Below, piece after piece: positions 1 to 8,533 of a stretch of 64,000 nucleotides of DNA. The stretch covers positions 62,001 to 126,000 of the forward strand of contig JAHAFI010000002.1 in NCBI GenBank assembly GCA_018374355.1. Reading direction: 5' to 3'. How positions within the stretch are numbered: position 1 is the first letter of the stretch; each line of letters starts with the position of its first letter. Source of the stretch: Clostridiales bacterium. GTDB taxonomy: Bacteria; Bacillota; Clostridia; Lachnospirales; Lachnospiraceae. Below the pieces are notes generated by a model. That model searched no databases and had not been told where the DNA came from. It worked only from the letters and a program-made list of their open reading frames with translations. The position numbers and the translations under genes are program-made.

Positions 1-4
1 GAGC

Positions 5-151
5 ATGGCAGAAAAATTCATGAATATCGACGACCTTGAGGGGAAGTCAATGACCATTATGGTGATGTCTGCGTATGCCGAGGGTAAGGCAGCAGGAAAA
101 GCAGAGGAGCGTCGCAGATGGGAACAGAAAGAGGCGGTTGCAGCCGTTTAA
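5..151 (+). CDS. Small phage protein (48 aa, possibly 5'-truncated)
   Basis: An open frame runs from ATG at 5 to TAA at 149-151 and encodes a 48-residue charged protein with an Ala/Glu/Lys-rich C-terminal half (EGKAAGKAEERRR). The frame is also open to the left edge, so the real start may lie upstream of the window. I do not recognise the family. It lies on the same strand as the early phage genes and is probably the end of the preceding early operon. Confidence 0.45.
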   Translation: MAEKFMNIDDLEGKSMTIMVMSAYAEGKAAGKAEERRRWEQKEAVAAV

Positions 152-416
152 TGAAAACGCCCCGTCGCAGTGGCGGGGCATACATAAAGCAGGAGCATGA
201 GAGCAAAGAAAAAGGACAACCATTGCAGTGGTCGTCCTTGTATCGACTGATTGTGTCAGTCGCTAACTGATAGAAATATTATAGCAAATCTGACACAAAA
301 AAGCAACTTGAAAAGCGACCGAAAAGGTCTATAAAATCAAGGGTTTTCGGAACTTTTAACGTCCTTGTAATAGATAATAACAAGTCTACGAAAACATAAC
401 AGGAGGATTGTGTCAG
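152..416 (+). other. Noncoding leader with three hairpins before the replication gene
   Basis: No gene is seen here. Three inverted repeats are visible: GCCCCG/CGGGGC (159-164 with 174-179), an imperfect AAGGAC/GTCCTT hairpin (212-238), and CGACTGA/TCAGTCG (244-250 with 256-262). None is followed by a convincing T-run. A GTGTCA at 254-259 faces a TGACAC at 291-296, and the same hexamers form tight dyads elsewhere in this phage. The stretch is probably a regulatory gap ahead of the early operon. Confidence 0.5.
308..335 (+). promoter_or_regulatory. Putative sigma70 promoter for the early operon
   Basis: TTGAAA (308-313) and TATAAA (330-335) are separated by 16 bases and lie about 80 bases upstream of the start at 417. 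The fit to consensus is moderate. Confidence 0.45.
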
Positions 417-1364
417 ATGGCAAGAAAAAGAGGGATGCAATATATCCCGTATGATTATGAGGCAGCATATAACAAAGCGATGGAGGACATGCATGAGTGG
501 TTCATTGAGAATCTGTTCCAACATCGAAAGAAAGTTATATATGCACTGAAAGAGATAACAGCAGGAGACCAGTTTGAAATTGAGATATATCCGCAGTTCC
601 GGAGCATGGATGAAGTACCTCCGGAGGGGAGGACAATCAAAAAGGACAATGACAAGGCTCAAAGGAATCTGAATGACAAGAACGCAAGAAAGTATGTGGA
701 GCGTTTAATCAACGAGAATTTCGGTGACGGTGATATTTGGATAACACTGACATACGATGACGAGAATCTCCCGCCGGATGGAGACATCGACGCAGCAATC
801 AAGAACATGCAAAACTATATTCGCAGAATCAACTATCAGCGGAAAAAGAGAGGACTTGAGAACAGCAAATATGTGTATGTGACAGAGTATTCACCGGAGC
901 AGGACATCAGATGGCATCATCACCTTGTTATGGACGGAGAACTTGACATGGACACGGTCGAGGCATGTTGGAAGAAAGGCAGCAGGAACGAAGTCCGGAG
1001 ACTGGAGAAAGACGAAAACGGATTGTCCGGAATGGCAAACTATATCGTCAAGGAAAAGGAACGAATCAAGTCGGAAAAACGGTGGAACTCCTCACAAGGC
1101 TTGAAAGACCCGGACATCCGTGTTGTTCACTCAAAGCAGCCGGAAAAAGGCAAAGGGAGTTACAAGAAAATAGAAAAATATGTTGACGAAATGGTGAAAA
1201 AACAGAACGTCATCAGAAAACAAATGGAAAAGTGGTATCCGGACTTTGATTTCACGGATGCGAGCGTTTGCTATAACGATTTCAATTATATGTTCTACAT
1301 ACACGCAAGAATGAGGAAACGGAGAGTTCAAGAAGATGACACGAAAGCAGGTAAAGAGACATGA
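417..1364 (+). CDS. HUH-type rolling-circle replication initiator-like protein
   Basis: The 315-residue product resembles phage and plasmid replication initiators that nick DNA through an HUH fold. The core reads WITLTYDDENLPP, then a YVTEYSPE strand, then RWHHHLVMDG with the metal-binding histidines at about residues 167-169. A candidate nucleophilic tyrosine follows near residue 209 (GMANYIVKEKE). ATG 417 is chosen because AGGAGG at 401-406 sits at proper spacing, while an in-frame TTG at 408 would be too close. The gene opens the early operon and overlaps the next gene by 29 bases. The family is well known in microviruses and small plasmids, and its role in a tailed phage is less clear. 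Confidence 0.75.
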   Translation: MARKRGMQYIPYDYEAAYNKAMEDMHEWFIENLFQHRKKVIYALKEITAGDQFEIEIYPQFRSMDEVPPEGRTIKKDNDKAQRNLNDKNARKYVERLINENFGDGDIWITLTYDDENLPPDGDIDAAIKNMQNYIRRINYQRKKRGLENSKYVYVTEYSPEQDIRWHHHLVMDGELDMDTVEACWKKGSRNEVRRLEKDENGLSGMANYIVKEKERIKSEKRWNSSQGLKDPDIRVVHSKQPEKGKGSYKKIEKYVDEMVKKQNVIRKQMEKWYPDFDFTDASVCYNDFNYMFYIHARMRKRRVQEDDTKAGKET

Positions 1365-2058
1365 CCGGATTTGCAAGAGAATCATCGTGATAACGGCTTT
1401 AATACTGGTGGCACATATGATTATCGCAACGGTTCGGGGCAATATTCAAAACTACAAGGAATTTGAGGAGATCGTAAATCAGAAAGAGACCGTTGAGCAG
1501 GAGGAAGAACAGCGGGAGACAACGGACAAGTACGTCGTGTTTGACGCTATGTCAAGGGACTGGGGCGGAGAAAATGAGGGGTTTGTCTTTTACGAGATTC
1601 CTCCGGAATACGCTGAAAAAGGAGGATATTTTCCGGAAATCATGCAGATTTATACATATTGTCTATGTAAGCAGGAGGAGGTGAGTTATCCGCTTATCGT
1701 GGCGATGATTGAACGGGAATCCAGGTATCAGTTTGACGCAGTAGGAGACAATGGGTGCAGTTTCGGCTATATGCAGATAAACGCTGCGGAAAATGCTGAC
1801 CGCATAGAGGAAAACGGATGCGCGGATATGTTGAATCCATATCAAAATGTGAGAGTTGGTATCAGTCTGATAAAAGACCTCATAGACAAATACGGAACGG
1901 TTCAAGATGCGTTAGCTGCCTACAATTACGGGGAGACAGGGGCATACCGGCATTTATGGAGTAACGGGGTATATGTTTACGACTATAACGAGGGCATTAT
2001 GAACCGGATGCGGGAAATAGAGGAGGAATTGAACAATGAATGCCAGAGCGATAATTGA
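1336..2058 (+). CDS. Membrane-anchored lytic transglycosylase (SLT domain)
   Basis: The 240-residue protein starts with a basic N-terminus and one membrane segment (about residues 17-35, IIVITALILVAHMIIA). An acidic linker leads to an SLT-type goose-lysozyme domain. The catalytic glutamate region is IERESRYQFDAVG, followed by GYMQIN and the AAYNYG motif typical of the family. It would cleave peptidoglycan glycan strands from the membrane. Its place in the replication module rather than the lysis module is odd, and a role in DNA entry or envelope remodelling is possible. Confidence 0.8.
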   Translation: MTRKQVKRHDRICKRIIVITALILVAHMIIATVRGNIQNYKEFEEIVNQKETVEQEEEQRETTDKYVVFDAMSRDWGGENEGFVFYEIPPEYAEKGGYFPEIMQIYTYCLCKQEEVSYPLIVAMIERESRYQFDAVGDNGCSFGYMQINAAENADRIEENGCADMLNPYQNVRVGISLIKDLIDKYGTVQDALAAYNYGETGAYRHLWSNGVYVYDYNEGIMNRMREIEEELNNECQSDN

Positions 2059-2170
2059 ACGATTGGCATGGATGTTTAAAGTCAAGGACTGCCGTCATAA
2101 CTGCTTGTTCTGCAAGTATTTCGATATATGCAAGACAGAGACAGCGGGAAAGGAGGAAAAGAGCAAATGA
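2036..2170 (+). CDS. Small cysteine-rich protein (44 aa)
   Basis: ATG 2036 follows a GAGGAGG box and overlaps the end of the transglycosylase gene. TGA 2168-2170 overlaps the next start as ATGA. The product has four cysteines in the pattern CRHNCLFCKYFDIC, which suggests a small zinc-binding knuckle. The tight coupling on both sides supports a real gene. Function unknown. Confidence 0.6.
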   Translation: MNARAIIERLAWMFKVKDCRHNCLFCKYFDICKTETAGKEEKSK

Positions 2171-2670
2171 ACATGAAATACGCAATGAAAAGCGAGGACA
2201 CGGAACAAATCAATGTCATCCAGTGGGCAGAATGGAATACCGGAAAATATCCGGAATTGAAATGGTTACATCATGTTCCGAATGGCGGTAGCAGAAACAA
2301 GATGGAGGCGGTCAAACTCAAACAGATGGGTGTAAAGGCGGGCGTGTCGGATTTATGCTTGCCATATCCGAAAGGACTTTATTGTGGACTATACATCGAA
2401 ATGAAATTCGGAAACAATCGGCAGCAGGACACGCAAAAAGTGTTTCTCAAGGATATGGCAGTAGCAGGACACTTTGTTGCAACCTGCTATTCGGCGGAGG
2501 AGGCAATCGCTGTCATTACAGAGTATTTGAATTTAAACGGTTGTTTTGAGTATGCAATGGAAATGATTGAAGAGGAACATAAAAGATGCGAACTGGGAAA
2601 CGTTGAAATGAGCATCCCGAACAATAGCATCATCAAGGACGGAAAGATCAAGGGAGGCGGGAAGAAATGA
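2167..2670 (+). CDS. VRR-NUC domain nuclease
   Basis: The 167-residue protein carries the VRR-NUC signature of phage and restriction-like nucleases: an N-terminal E-x-Q segment (EQINVIQWAEW), HHVPNGG, then KQMGVKAGVSDLCLPYP and a YIEMKFG strand holding the acidic and lysine residues of the PD-(D/E)XK fold. ATG 2167 is preferred over the in-frame ATG 2128 because GGAGG lies just upstream and the start overlaps the previous stop. It probably processes replication or recombination intermediates beside the HUH and ParAB genes. Confidence 0.8.
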   Translation: MNMKYAMKSEDTEQINVIQWAEWNTGKYPELKWLHHVPNGGSRNKMEAVKLKQMGVKAGVSDLCLPYPKGLYCGLYIEMKFGNNRQQDTQKVFLKDMAVAGHFVATCYSAEEAIAVITEYLNLNGCFEYAMEMIEEEHKRCELGNVEMSIPNNSIIKDGKIKGGGKK

Positions 2671-2954
2671 CGGCGCAGGATTTTGTCAATGTGCTTGAAA
2701 ATTCTGACATGATGCGGATAGTAGAAAATGGGAAAGACATTTTCATCAGTTATTGTGCATCGTTGAGGTATGAGGATTTCAGATTGTTTGAACGTATTAA
2801 GCAAAAGGAGGTTCAGAGATTCAGAGCTGTTCCGGAGATGCGTCATCGGAAATGGGAAGAATTAAACCTTATGCAACCGTTGAGATCAGATGAAACGCCG
2901 GATTTCTGTTTCAGCGATTTGCAGATGAAACTGTATTACACGATTTATATTTGA
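2667..2954 (+). CDS. Hypothetical phage protein (95 aa)
   Basis: The start overlaps the nuclease stop (ATGA), so the two are translationally coupled. The product is soluble and mixed-charge, with no motif I recognise. Its only support is coupling, the ribosome binding site (GGGAGGCGGG) and operon position. Confidence 0.6.
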   Translation: MTAQDFVNVLENSDMMRIVENGKDIFISYCASLRYEDFRLFERIKQKEVQRFRAVPEMRHRKWEELNLMQPLRSDETPDFCFSDLQMKLYYTIYI

Positions 2955-2969
2955 GGAGGCAGCAGGACA

Positions 2970-3092
2970 ATGAAATTATTGGTTGCGTTAGGAGTTATAG
3001 TGGCGGTTATGGTTATGATTGCTTTTACAGCATTAATATTGTTTGTGATAGCGATTGCCGTTGATATAGCGTCGGAAATTGAGGATAAATAA
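2970..3092 (+). CDS. Single-pass membrane microprotein (40 aa)
   Basis: ATG 2970 follows GAGGAGG at 2953-2959. Almost the whole peptide is one long hydrophobic stretch (LLVALGVIVAVMVMIAF onward) with an acidic tail ASEIEDK. It may be a small membrane regulator, an exclusion factor, or a partner of the ParA-like ATPase encoded next. It is short, but the start signal and spacing are good. Confidence 0.55.
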   Translation: MKLLVALGVIVAVMVMIAFTALILFVIAIAVDIASEIEDK

Positions 3093-3116
3093 AAAACAAA
3101 AGCAGGAGGAAACAAC

Positions 3117-3899
3117 GTGAAAATTATTGCAGTAATGTCACCAAAGGGAGGAATCGGGAAAACAACGACCGCCGATTCCATAGCCTATATTTTGGGCGAA
3201 GAATATGAGAAACGGGTGCTTGTACTTGACGGAGACCCGCAGGGAGATACATCAAAGACGTTCGGGCGGTATGAACCGGAGGGAATCGGAATGAGTGAGT
3301 TGCTTGAGCACCACCAAAACGTCGGAGGGAAATACAGGACATCGGAACTCATACAGTCAACGGAGTACGACCATATTGACATCATTCCGGCAAACGGATA
3401 TTTAATGCAGACAGATATGAACCTATTGCTCAAACAGGAGGACAATCAAGTCACGAGACTGCGGGATGCACTGGCAGCGGTAGCAGGAGCATATGATTAT
3501 TGCGTGTGTGATTGTGGTCGTCTCCTCGACATGGTTGTTATCAACATTTTACTGGCAGCAGAACTCGTGATTGCACCCGTGAAAGTAGGAGGGTATGAGG
3601 TTGAGGCAATCGGGAACTTGAGGGAGCAGATTGAGGATTTGAAAGAACTGAATCCAAAATTGAGAATTAAAGCATTGATGACAATGAGGCAGAGAAACAA
3701 GACATCCCTTGATTTCGACTTGTGGTTACATGAGGAATACGGGTGGGATGTGTTTGCGACACCGATTCGTCGTTCTATTGTAGCAGAGAAATCCACAATG
3801 AGAATGATTCCTCTCCCGAAGTTCTCAAAAAATGGAATCGTATCACAGGACTACAGGAGTGTGGTTTGTGAGTTGGTGAGAGAACTGGAGGGAGCGTGA
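3117..3899 (+). CDS. parA: ParA-family ATPase
   Basis: The 260-residue protein is a ParA/Soj/MinD-type ATPase. The deviant Walker A motif MSPKGGIGKTTTADS lies near the N-terminus (about residues 7-18), followed by VLVLDGDPQGD. Later strands YDYCVCDCGRLLD and ELVIAPVKVGGYE fit the fold. The start is GTG 3117 behind AGGAGG. A ParB-like gene follows about 1.3 kb downstream in the same operon, so the pair could segregate an extrachromosomal phage genome. ParA-like proteins in phages can also have other roles. Confidence 0.85.
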   Translation: MKIIAVMSPKGGIGKTTTADSIAYILGEEYEKRVLVLDGDPQGDTSKTFGRYEPEGIGMSELLEHHQNVGGKYRTSELIQSTEYDHIDIIPANGYLMQTDMNLLLKQEDNQVTRLRDALAAVAGAYDYCVCDCGRLLDMVVINILLAAELVIAPVKVGGYEVEAIGNLREQIEDLKELNPKLRIKALMTMRQRNKTSLDFDLWLHEEYGWDVFATPIRRSIVAEKSTMRMIPLPKFSKNGIVSQDYRSVVCELVRELEGA

Positions 3900-4678
3900 T
3901 GGGAAAACGAAAAATAACATGCAATAACACCTCATGCAAGCATAATGGGAACGGAGGAATGTGCGACACCTCCATTGAAATCACACCATCCGGAAAATGT
4001 GGGTCATTCGAGAAAGGCTTTGTTTATTATTTTCATATCGTGTGGGATGCGTTGGAAAATAAGAATTTTATTGATGCGGTGGAACTGCAAAGGAATCCGG
4101 ATTTGAGAATCGGCTTGTATTATGTGATGCGATGCTATGGTTTGGGATTCAGTGAAATGGAATGGGGAACATGCCGGATGATAATGCTGAAGGAGGGGGA
4201 AAAGGGCGAGGCATTGAAATATGAACAGATAGTGGCGAGAGGACTAAACAGTGAGGAGTTTGATAAATGTTTTAGGGATTTTCAAAACGGAATTATACCG
4301 AATCAAAAAGAGGAACAAGAGGAAACGGGGCAGCAGGATATAGAACCGAAAGAGTTCGGATGGTTATCGCCGACAGGGGAGTTCACAGAATCGCCGTTCG
4401 GAACACATGAGGAATCAGCGGAACGGATATGCGAAAAGAAAGGATTCACAGAGGAATACTGGCAATGGGTGGAAGAAACCGGAAACAATGAAATCGAACA
4501 TTTGATGCGTGATTTTCTTTCATCGGAAAAAGGATATTGTCTCATACACAATCCGTCCGGATACGGTGGTTATATAGTGACAAACATGAAGAATCTGACC
4601 AGAAAACAGAAAGAATTTTTGTATGGATATTTCATGGACATAGGAGACAGATTCAAAGCAGAACAATTCATTGAGTAA
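3899..4678 (+). CDS. Hypothetical protein with N-terminal Cys motif
   Basis: ATG 3899 overlaps the parA stop as TGATG. The 259-residue product starts with a CNNTSCKHNGNGGMC segment and a later Cys, a possible zinc site, followed by a helical domain and a C-terminal domain ending KQKEFLYGYFMDIGDRF. It lies between parA and parB and is probably cotranscribed. I do not recognise the family. Confidence 0.6.
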   Translation: MGKRKITCNNTSCKHNGNGGMCDTSIEITPSGKCGSFEKGFVYYFHIVWDALENKNFIDAVELQRNPDLRIGLYYVMRCYGLGFSEMEWGTCRMIMLKEGEKGEALKYEQIVARGLNSEEFDKCFRDFQNGIIPNQKEEQEETGQQDIEPKEFGWLSPTGEFTESPFGTHEESAERICEKKGFTEEYWQWVEETGNNEIEHLMRDFLSSEKGYCLIHNPSGYGGYIVTNMKNLTRKQKEFLYGYFMDIGDRFKAEQFIE

Positions 4679-4691
4679 AGGAGGAAACGCA

Positions 4692-5087
4692 ATGGGAAAA
4701 ATCATAGACACAGCACCGTGCAGATTTTGCGGACAGATGGTGCAACTTGATACAGAGGAAAAGTTGACACAGCCACAGGCAGAGGAAAAGGCGACAATGA
4801 CCTGCACATGTCCGGAGGCGGTCGAATATCAGAAAGAAAAGCAGAGGAAAGAAAAGGCACTGAAAAACGTATCAGTGTTATTCGGATGGGATGCAGCACC
4901 GGAAAAGAGAATCGGTGAGGATATTGTGAATATCCTACGGGCAGCAGTAGAGGAGATTTACACCGGAGGGCTTGCAAAGGTCACTCTGAATCTCCGGGGA
5001 GGGGTCAAAGCCTCTGTCTCTCAAAATGCGAAAGGCGAGATAAACGTCGAGCGTACAGAGACAAGAAAACAGAAGTTGACGGAGTAG
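4692..5087 (+). CDS. Hypothetical zinc-ribbon-like phage protein (131 aa)
   Basis: ATG 4692 sits behind AAAGGAGG. An in-frame TTG at 4671 lacks such a signal. The N-terminal part has CRFCGQMV and CTCPEAVEY, giving a CxxC...CxC pattern consistent with metal binding. A conserved-looking C-terminal segment follows (TLNLRGGVKASVSQNAKGEI). Proteins of this layout occur in phage early operons; the function is unknown. Confidence 0.6.
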   Translation: MGKIIDTAPCRFCGQMVQLDTEEKLTQPQAEEKATMTCTCPEAVEYQKEKQRKEKALKNVSVLFGWDAAPEKRIGEDIVNILRAAVEEIYTGGLAKVTLNLRGGVKASVSQNAKGEINVERTETRKQKLTE

Positions 5088-5097
5088 GGGCAAAAGA

Positions 5098-5280
5098 ATG
5101 GATAAAAGACCGAGGAGGAAAGACGGGTCATTATATCCGTCGTGTACGGAGTGCAAAGTCGCACCGGAACAGTGCAAGGGATTCTGTATTTTTCAAAGGA
5201 TAGCAAAAGAGGCAGAGCAGGAAATGAACAGGAGGAAAGAACATGGCAACAGGTTTCAGCGTCATGGACGCATTGAATAA
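5098..5280 (+). CDS. Small Cys-rich phage protein (60 aa)
   Basis: The short basic protein contains CTECKVAPEQCKGFC, again a possible metal knuckle. It overlaps the start of the ParB-like gene by 38 bases. Several such Cys-knuckle microproteins occur in this operon (2036, 3899, 4692, 5098). Support is position and motif only. Confidence 0.5.
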   Translation: MDKRPRRKDGSLYPSCTECKVAPEQCKGFCIFQRIAKEAEQEMNRRKEHGNRFQRHGRIE

Positions 5281-6637
5281 AAACAGCAAGGCAGGGATTG
5301 ACGAATCACCGAGAGCGAGATTCCGGACAAAGGATATTTCAATTTTTAAGATGTACCGGAACAAACTGAATTTCTATGATTTAGCAGATATTGAGGAACT
5401 GGCAGGAGACATACTCATGTATGGTCTCAAACAGAATCTTGAAGTGGTATATGAGCCGAATGAGCAGGGCGAATATAGAATTGTAGCAGGTGAGAGACGG
5501 TGGCTCGCCCTCAAGCATCTTGTAGGGCAGGGGTACAAGGATTTTGAGGTGGCAACCTGCAAACTGACGACACCACAGGACGAGGACGAGGAACAGGTCG
5601 AAATCATCATTGCAAACGCATATAGAACGAAGTCGATAAAGGACATCATTGAAGAGGAACAACGATTGAAAGCGTGCCTTGAGCGTATGAAAGCGGACGG
5701 AAAGAAAATAAAAGGGTATGACCTCAAGTCCGGTCGCCTCCGTGATGTGATTGCATCAATACTCAAGATGTCGAAAACGAAAATCGCACAGGTTGAAAGT
5801 ATCAGCAACAATCTGATTCCGGAGTTTTGTGAGGAACTGAACAAAGAGCGTCTCACATTCTCCGCTGCTTATGAATTGAGCGGGATGTCTGCGGAAAAGC
5901 AGCAGGAGGCACTTGAGAAGTACAAAGAGAGCGGAGAGTTGTCCTATACAGAGATTAAGGACATGAAAGCGGAGGGGCAGCAGGAGAAAGGAACCGGAAA
6001 ATACATGTCATATGAGGATGCGATGGTGGGATATGGCATGAATCCACCAGAAAGCGGTTTGCAGCAGGAGGGTGAAAACTGGGAACAGACTGCACAAGCG
6101 GGATATGAAGAGCATCCGGCAGCAGGTGACGACTATCAGACACCGCATCCGGAGGGAATCACATCAATCTGCTATTCGTGCACGGAATACGAGACTTGCA
6201 ATGTCAAGACCGGAACATGTACGAAGTGCGACCAGTACAAGAACCGTGCGGAGGCATACAAGACCGACGAGCAGAGATATTCCGAGGAGCAGGACGCAAT
6301 CGACAAAGAGACCGCAAGAAAACTCCGTGAAAAGGCTCAAGAGGAGAAAATGAACAATATTCCGAGTGATTCACAGACATCCGGAAAGAAGTATTTGCGG
6401 GCAGCGGTAAGTCTGTTTGATAGAATCGCGAACGGTGAACAGAGTTTCATGATTGTAAAAAATGACGGGTACAAGGTAGGAGAAGAAATCACAATCGGAG
6501 AATTTGAGAGTGGAAAAGCAACAGGAATGACGATTGAGGCGAAAATCTCTCACATAGAGGACGAAAACACATCATCCGCTATTGAGACGGGATATTGCAT
6601 CATAAATGTTATTAAAATGCGTTTAACAAGTTTTTAA
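5243..6637 (+). CDS. parB: ParB/Srx-type nuclease-like partition protein
   Basis: The 464-residue protein has a ParB N-terminal domain (IEELAGDILMYGLKQNL, then YRIVAGERRWLALKHL, matching the GERR box). A helical HTH-like segment follows (VIASILKMSKTKIAQVESISNNL), as in ParB/Spo0J. The C-terminal part has a Cys cluster (CYSCTEYETCNVKTGTCTKC) that standard ParB proteins lack, and a further small domain ending in RLTSF. It is about 170 residues longer than a typical ParB. It probably binds centromere-like sites or works with the upstream ParA; I saw no clear parS site. Confidence 0.8.
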   Translation: MATGFSVMDALNKNSKAGIDESPRARFRTKDISIFKMYRNKLNFYDLADIEELAGDILMYGLKQNLEVVYEPNEQGEYRIVAGERRWLALKHLVGQGYKDFEVATCKLTTPQDEDEEQVEIIIANAYRTKSIKDIIEEEQRLKACLERMKADGKKIKGYDLKSGRLRDVIASILKMSKTKIAQVESISNNLIPEFCEELNKERLTFSAAYELSGMSAEKQQEALEKYKESGELSYTEIKDMKAEGQQEKGTGKYMSYEDAMVGYGMNPPESGLQQEGENWEQTAQAGYEEHPAAGDDYQTPHPEGITSICYSCTEYETCNVKTGTCTKCDQYKNRAEAYKTDEQRYSEEQDAIDKETARKLREKAQEEKMNNIPSDSQTSGKKYLRAAVSLFDRIANGEQSFMIVKNDGYKVGEEITIGEFESGKATGMTIEAKISHIEDENTSSAIETGYCIINVIKMRLTSF

Positions 6638-6653
6638 GAGGAGACGAAAAACA

Positions 6654-7360
6654 ATGAAAAAGAAATATAAAATACTTGACCTTTTCTGCAAGGCAGGGGG
6701 GCAGCAGAGGGGTATCATCGAGCAGGATTCGAGGTCGTGGGAATTGATATTGTAGAACAACCGAACTATCCGTATGAGTTTGTGAGAATGGATGCCATTG
6801 AGTATTTGAGGACGCATGACTTGTCTGAATTTGACGCAATTCACGCATCACCTCCGTGTCAAGCACATACAAAGGCACAAGCACTCTCAAAGGGCAGAAA
6901 TAACGGGAAATATGGCGAGCATCCGGATTTCATTCCACAGACGAGAGAAATGTTGTTGAAGATAGGGAAACCGTTCATCATTGAGAATGTGGACGGAGCA
7001 CCGCTTGAGAATCCGATTGCGTTGTATGGGTCACAGTTCAAGAATCTGTACACGCAGAGAAAGAGACTTTTTGAAAGCAATATCATATTGAGATTGCCGG
7101 AAAAGCCGATGGAACAGAAAAAGACACCGACAGCAGGAAACGGATTCGGAGAGGACGGTTTCATCGCTATATGTGGCAGCGGGGGAGTTCGAGGGATGAA
7201 CAGCAGACAGATTCCGTTGTACTGGGGATTTGCACTGGGAGGAATCGACTGGATGACGAGAGCGGAACTTGCAGAGGCTATCCCTCCGGCATATACGGAG
7301 TTTTTGGGAAAACAGTTGATTGAATACATAAAGGAACAGGAGGAAAAGGAACATGAATGA
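6654..7360 (+). pseudogene. DNA cytosine methyltransferase, frameshifted in a G6 tract
   Basis: Reading from ATG 6654 gives ILDLFCKAGG, the AdoMet motif I of C5-cytosine methyltransferases. The frame is lost after the six G bases at 6696-6701 and meets a stop soon after. With one more G the frame continues A-A-E-G-Y-H-R-A-G-F-E-V-V-G-I-D-I-V into the long downstream ORF, which has the catalytic PPCQ loop (HASPPCQAHT) and the ENV motif (FIIENVDGAP). So one gene is split by a single-base deletion. It may be a true inactivation, a slippage (phase-variable) tract, or a sequencing error. An intact protein of about 235 residues would protect phage DNA from host restriction. Confidence 0.8.
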
Positions 7361-7946
7361 TATTAAGCGAGGGGAGATCTTTTATATAAGCAGAGGGGGG
7401 GCGATAACTGGACACGAGCAGTTTTCAGACCGTCCGGCAGTAGTAGTCAGCAATGACATGAACAATGAGAACTCCGGAGTGATTGAGATTGTATATTTGA
7501 CGACACAACCAAAAACAGACCTCCCGACACATGCGACAGTACGCAGCACCGGAAGAATATCAACAGCGTTGTGCGAACAGGTCACATCGGTGTCAACGGA
7601 CAGGGTAAACAATTATATCGGGCAGTGTAGCGATAAAGAGATGGAGAATATTGACATCGCGCTCATGATTTCTCTGAATTTGGATGCAGGGTCAAAAACA
7701 TCAAAGAAATACACAGAGACAATCAAGTCGCAGGAGGATGAAATCAACGGACTGCGGGAGCAGTTGAAAACTGCGAAAGAGGATGCTGCAAAATGGCAGC
7801 AGGTGCAGCGGGAGCAGGAAATGAAGAAAGAACCGGAGAGTGTGAACACATCGGAGGCTCTGATTCGGGCAGAGAGCGAAAGAGACACATACAAGGCTTT
7901 ATATGAGCAATTATTCAACAGGTTAGTGAATGGAGGAGCAGCATGA
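7353..7946 (+). CDS. PemK/MazF-family protein with C-terminal coiled coil
   Basis: The N-terminal 110 residues match the PemK/MazF fold: RGEIFYISRG, RPAVVVSNDMNN, IEIVYLTTQPKTDLPTHA, and ALCEQVTSVSTDR. A helical coiled-coil tail follows (about residues 120-197, SQEDEINGLREQLK onward). Typical MazF toxins are about 110-120 residues, so this is a fusion. No classical antitoxin lies upstream; the next gene overlaps by ATGA and may be a partner. In a phage it may act as an mRNA interferase or only as an RNA-binding scaffold. Confidence 0.7.
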   Translation: MNDIKRGEIFYISRGGAITGHEQFSDRPAVVVSNDMNNENSGVIEIVYLTTQPKTDLPTHATVRSTGRISTALCEQVTSVSTDRVNNYIGQCSDKEMENIDIALMISLNLDAGSKTSKKYTETIKSQEDEINGLREQLKTAKEDAAKWQQVQREQEMKKEPESVNTSEALIRAESERDTYKALYEQLFNRLVNGGAA

Positions 7947-8533
7947 AAAAGAGCAGTTTGAAAGCGATTTTTATTGACGCAAAGGCAGCAGGTGCAAAAT
8001 ACATCGGTGTGAAGATTGAAACAGAGGGCAGCAGTCGTCCGGAGGTCATAATCAATCCGAGAGAGAATTTCAGTGCAAAATATGACTACTACATGGAGGC
8101 ATATGATGACGATTTGATTCTGATTTCCGCAAAAGGGAAAAAAGACATCAGAATCACCGGAGCAGCAAGGGGAAATTCATTTGAGGACATCGAATGGCAG
8201 ATTGTAGGCGAAAAAGGGTGCGACTGGAAACAACCGATTTCAGAAATTATCGAAAGGGTGTATAAAAAGGCTATGGGAGAAACACCACCAAAGACAGAGG
8301 AGGAAAGATTGAGTTGCGAAACGATGAAAGAGGCGATAAAAGGAATGTTCATCAACGCAACAAGGACAGCAACAGAGGCAAGGTTCATTTTTGACAATCT
8401 TGAGAAATACGAGGAATTGATTGAGATTTGCATGAATGGCGATGACCTCCAGTTCAAAAAAGGACTGGTCGAATTGCAGAAAATGCAAAATGAGTATATT
8501 TTGAGAGAAGAAAAGGAGCAGGGCAATGAATAA
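7943..8533 (+). CDS. Hypothetical protein coupled to the PemK-like gene
   Basis: The start overlaps the previous stop as ATGA, with GGAGGAGCAGC as ribosome binding site. The 196-residue product has an N-terminal alpha/beta part (SLKAIFIDAKAAGAKYIGVKIE) and a helical C-terminus. I do not recognise it. Coupling raises the possibility that it is a non-canonical antitoxin for the PemK-like protein, but the sequence alone does not show that. It also overlaps ssb downstream. Confidence 0.6.
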   Translation: MKKSSLKAIFIDAKAAGAKYIGVKIETEGSSRPEVIINPRENFSAKYDYYMEAYDDDLILISAKGKKDIRITGAARGNSFEDIEWQIVGEKGCDWKQPISEIIERVYKKAMGETPPKTEEERLSCETMKEAIKGMFINATRTATEARFIFDNLEKYEELIEICMNGDDLQFKKGLVELQKMQNEYILREEKEQGNE

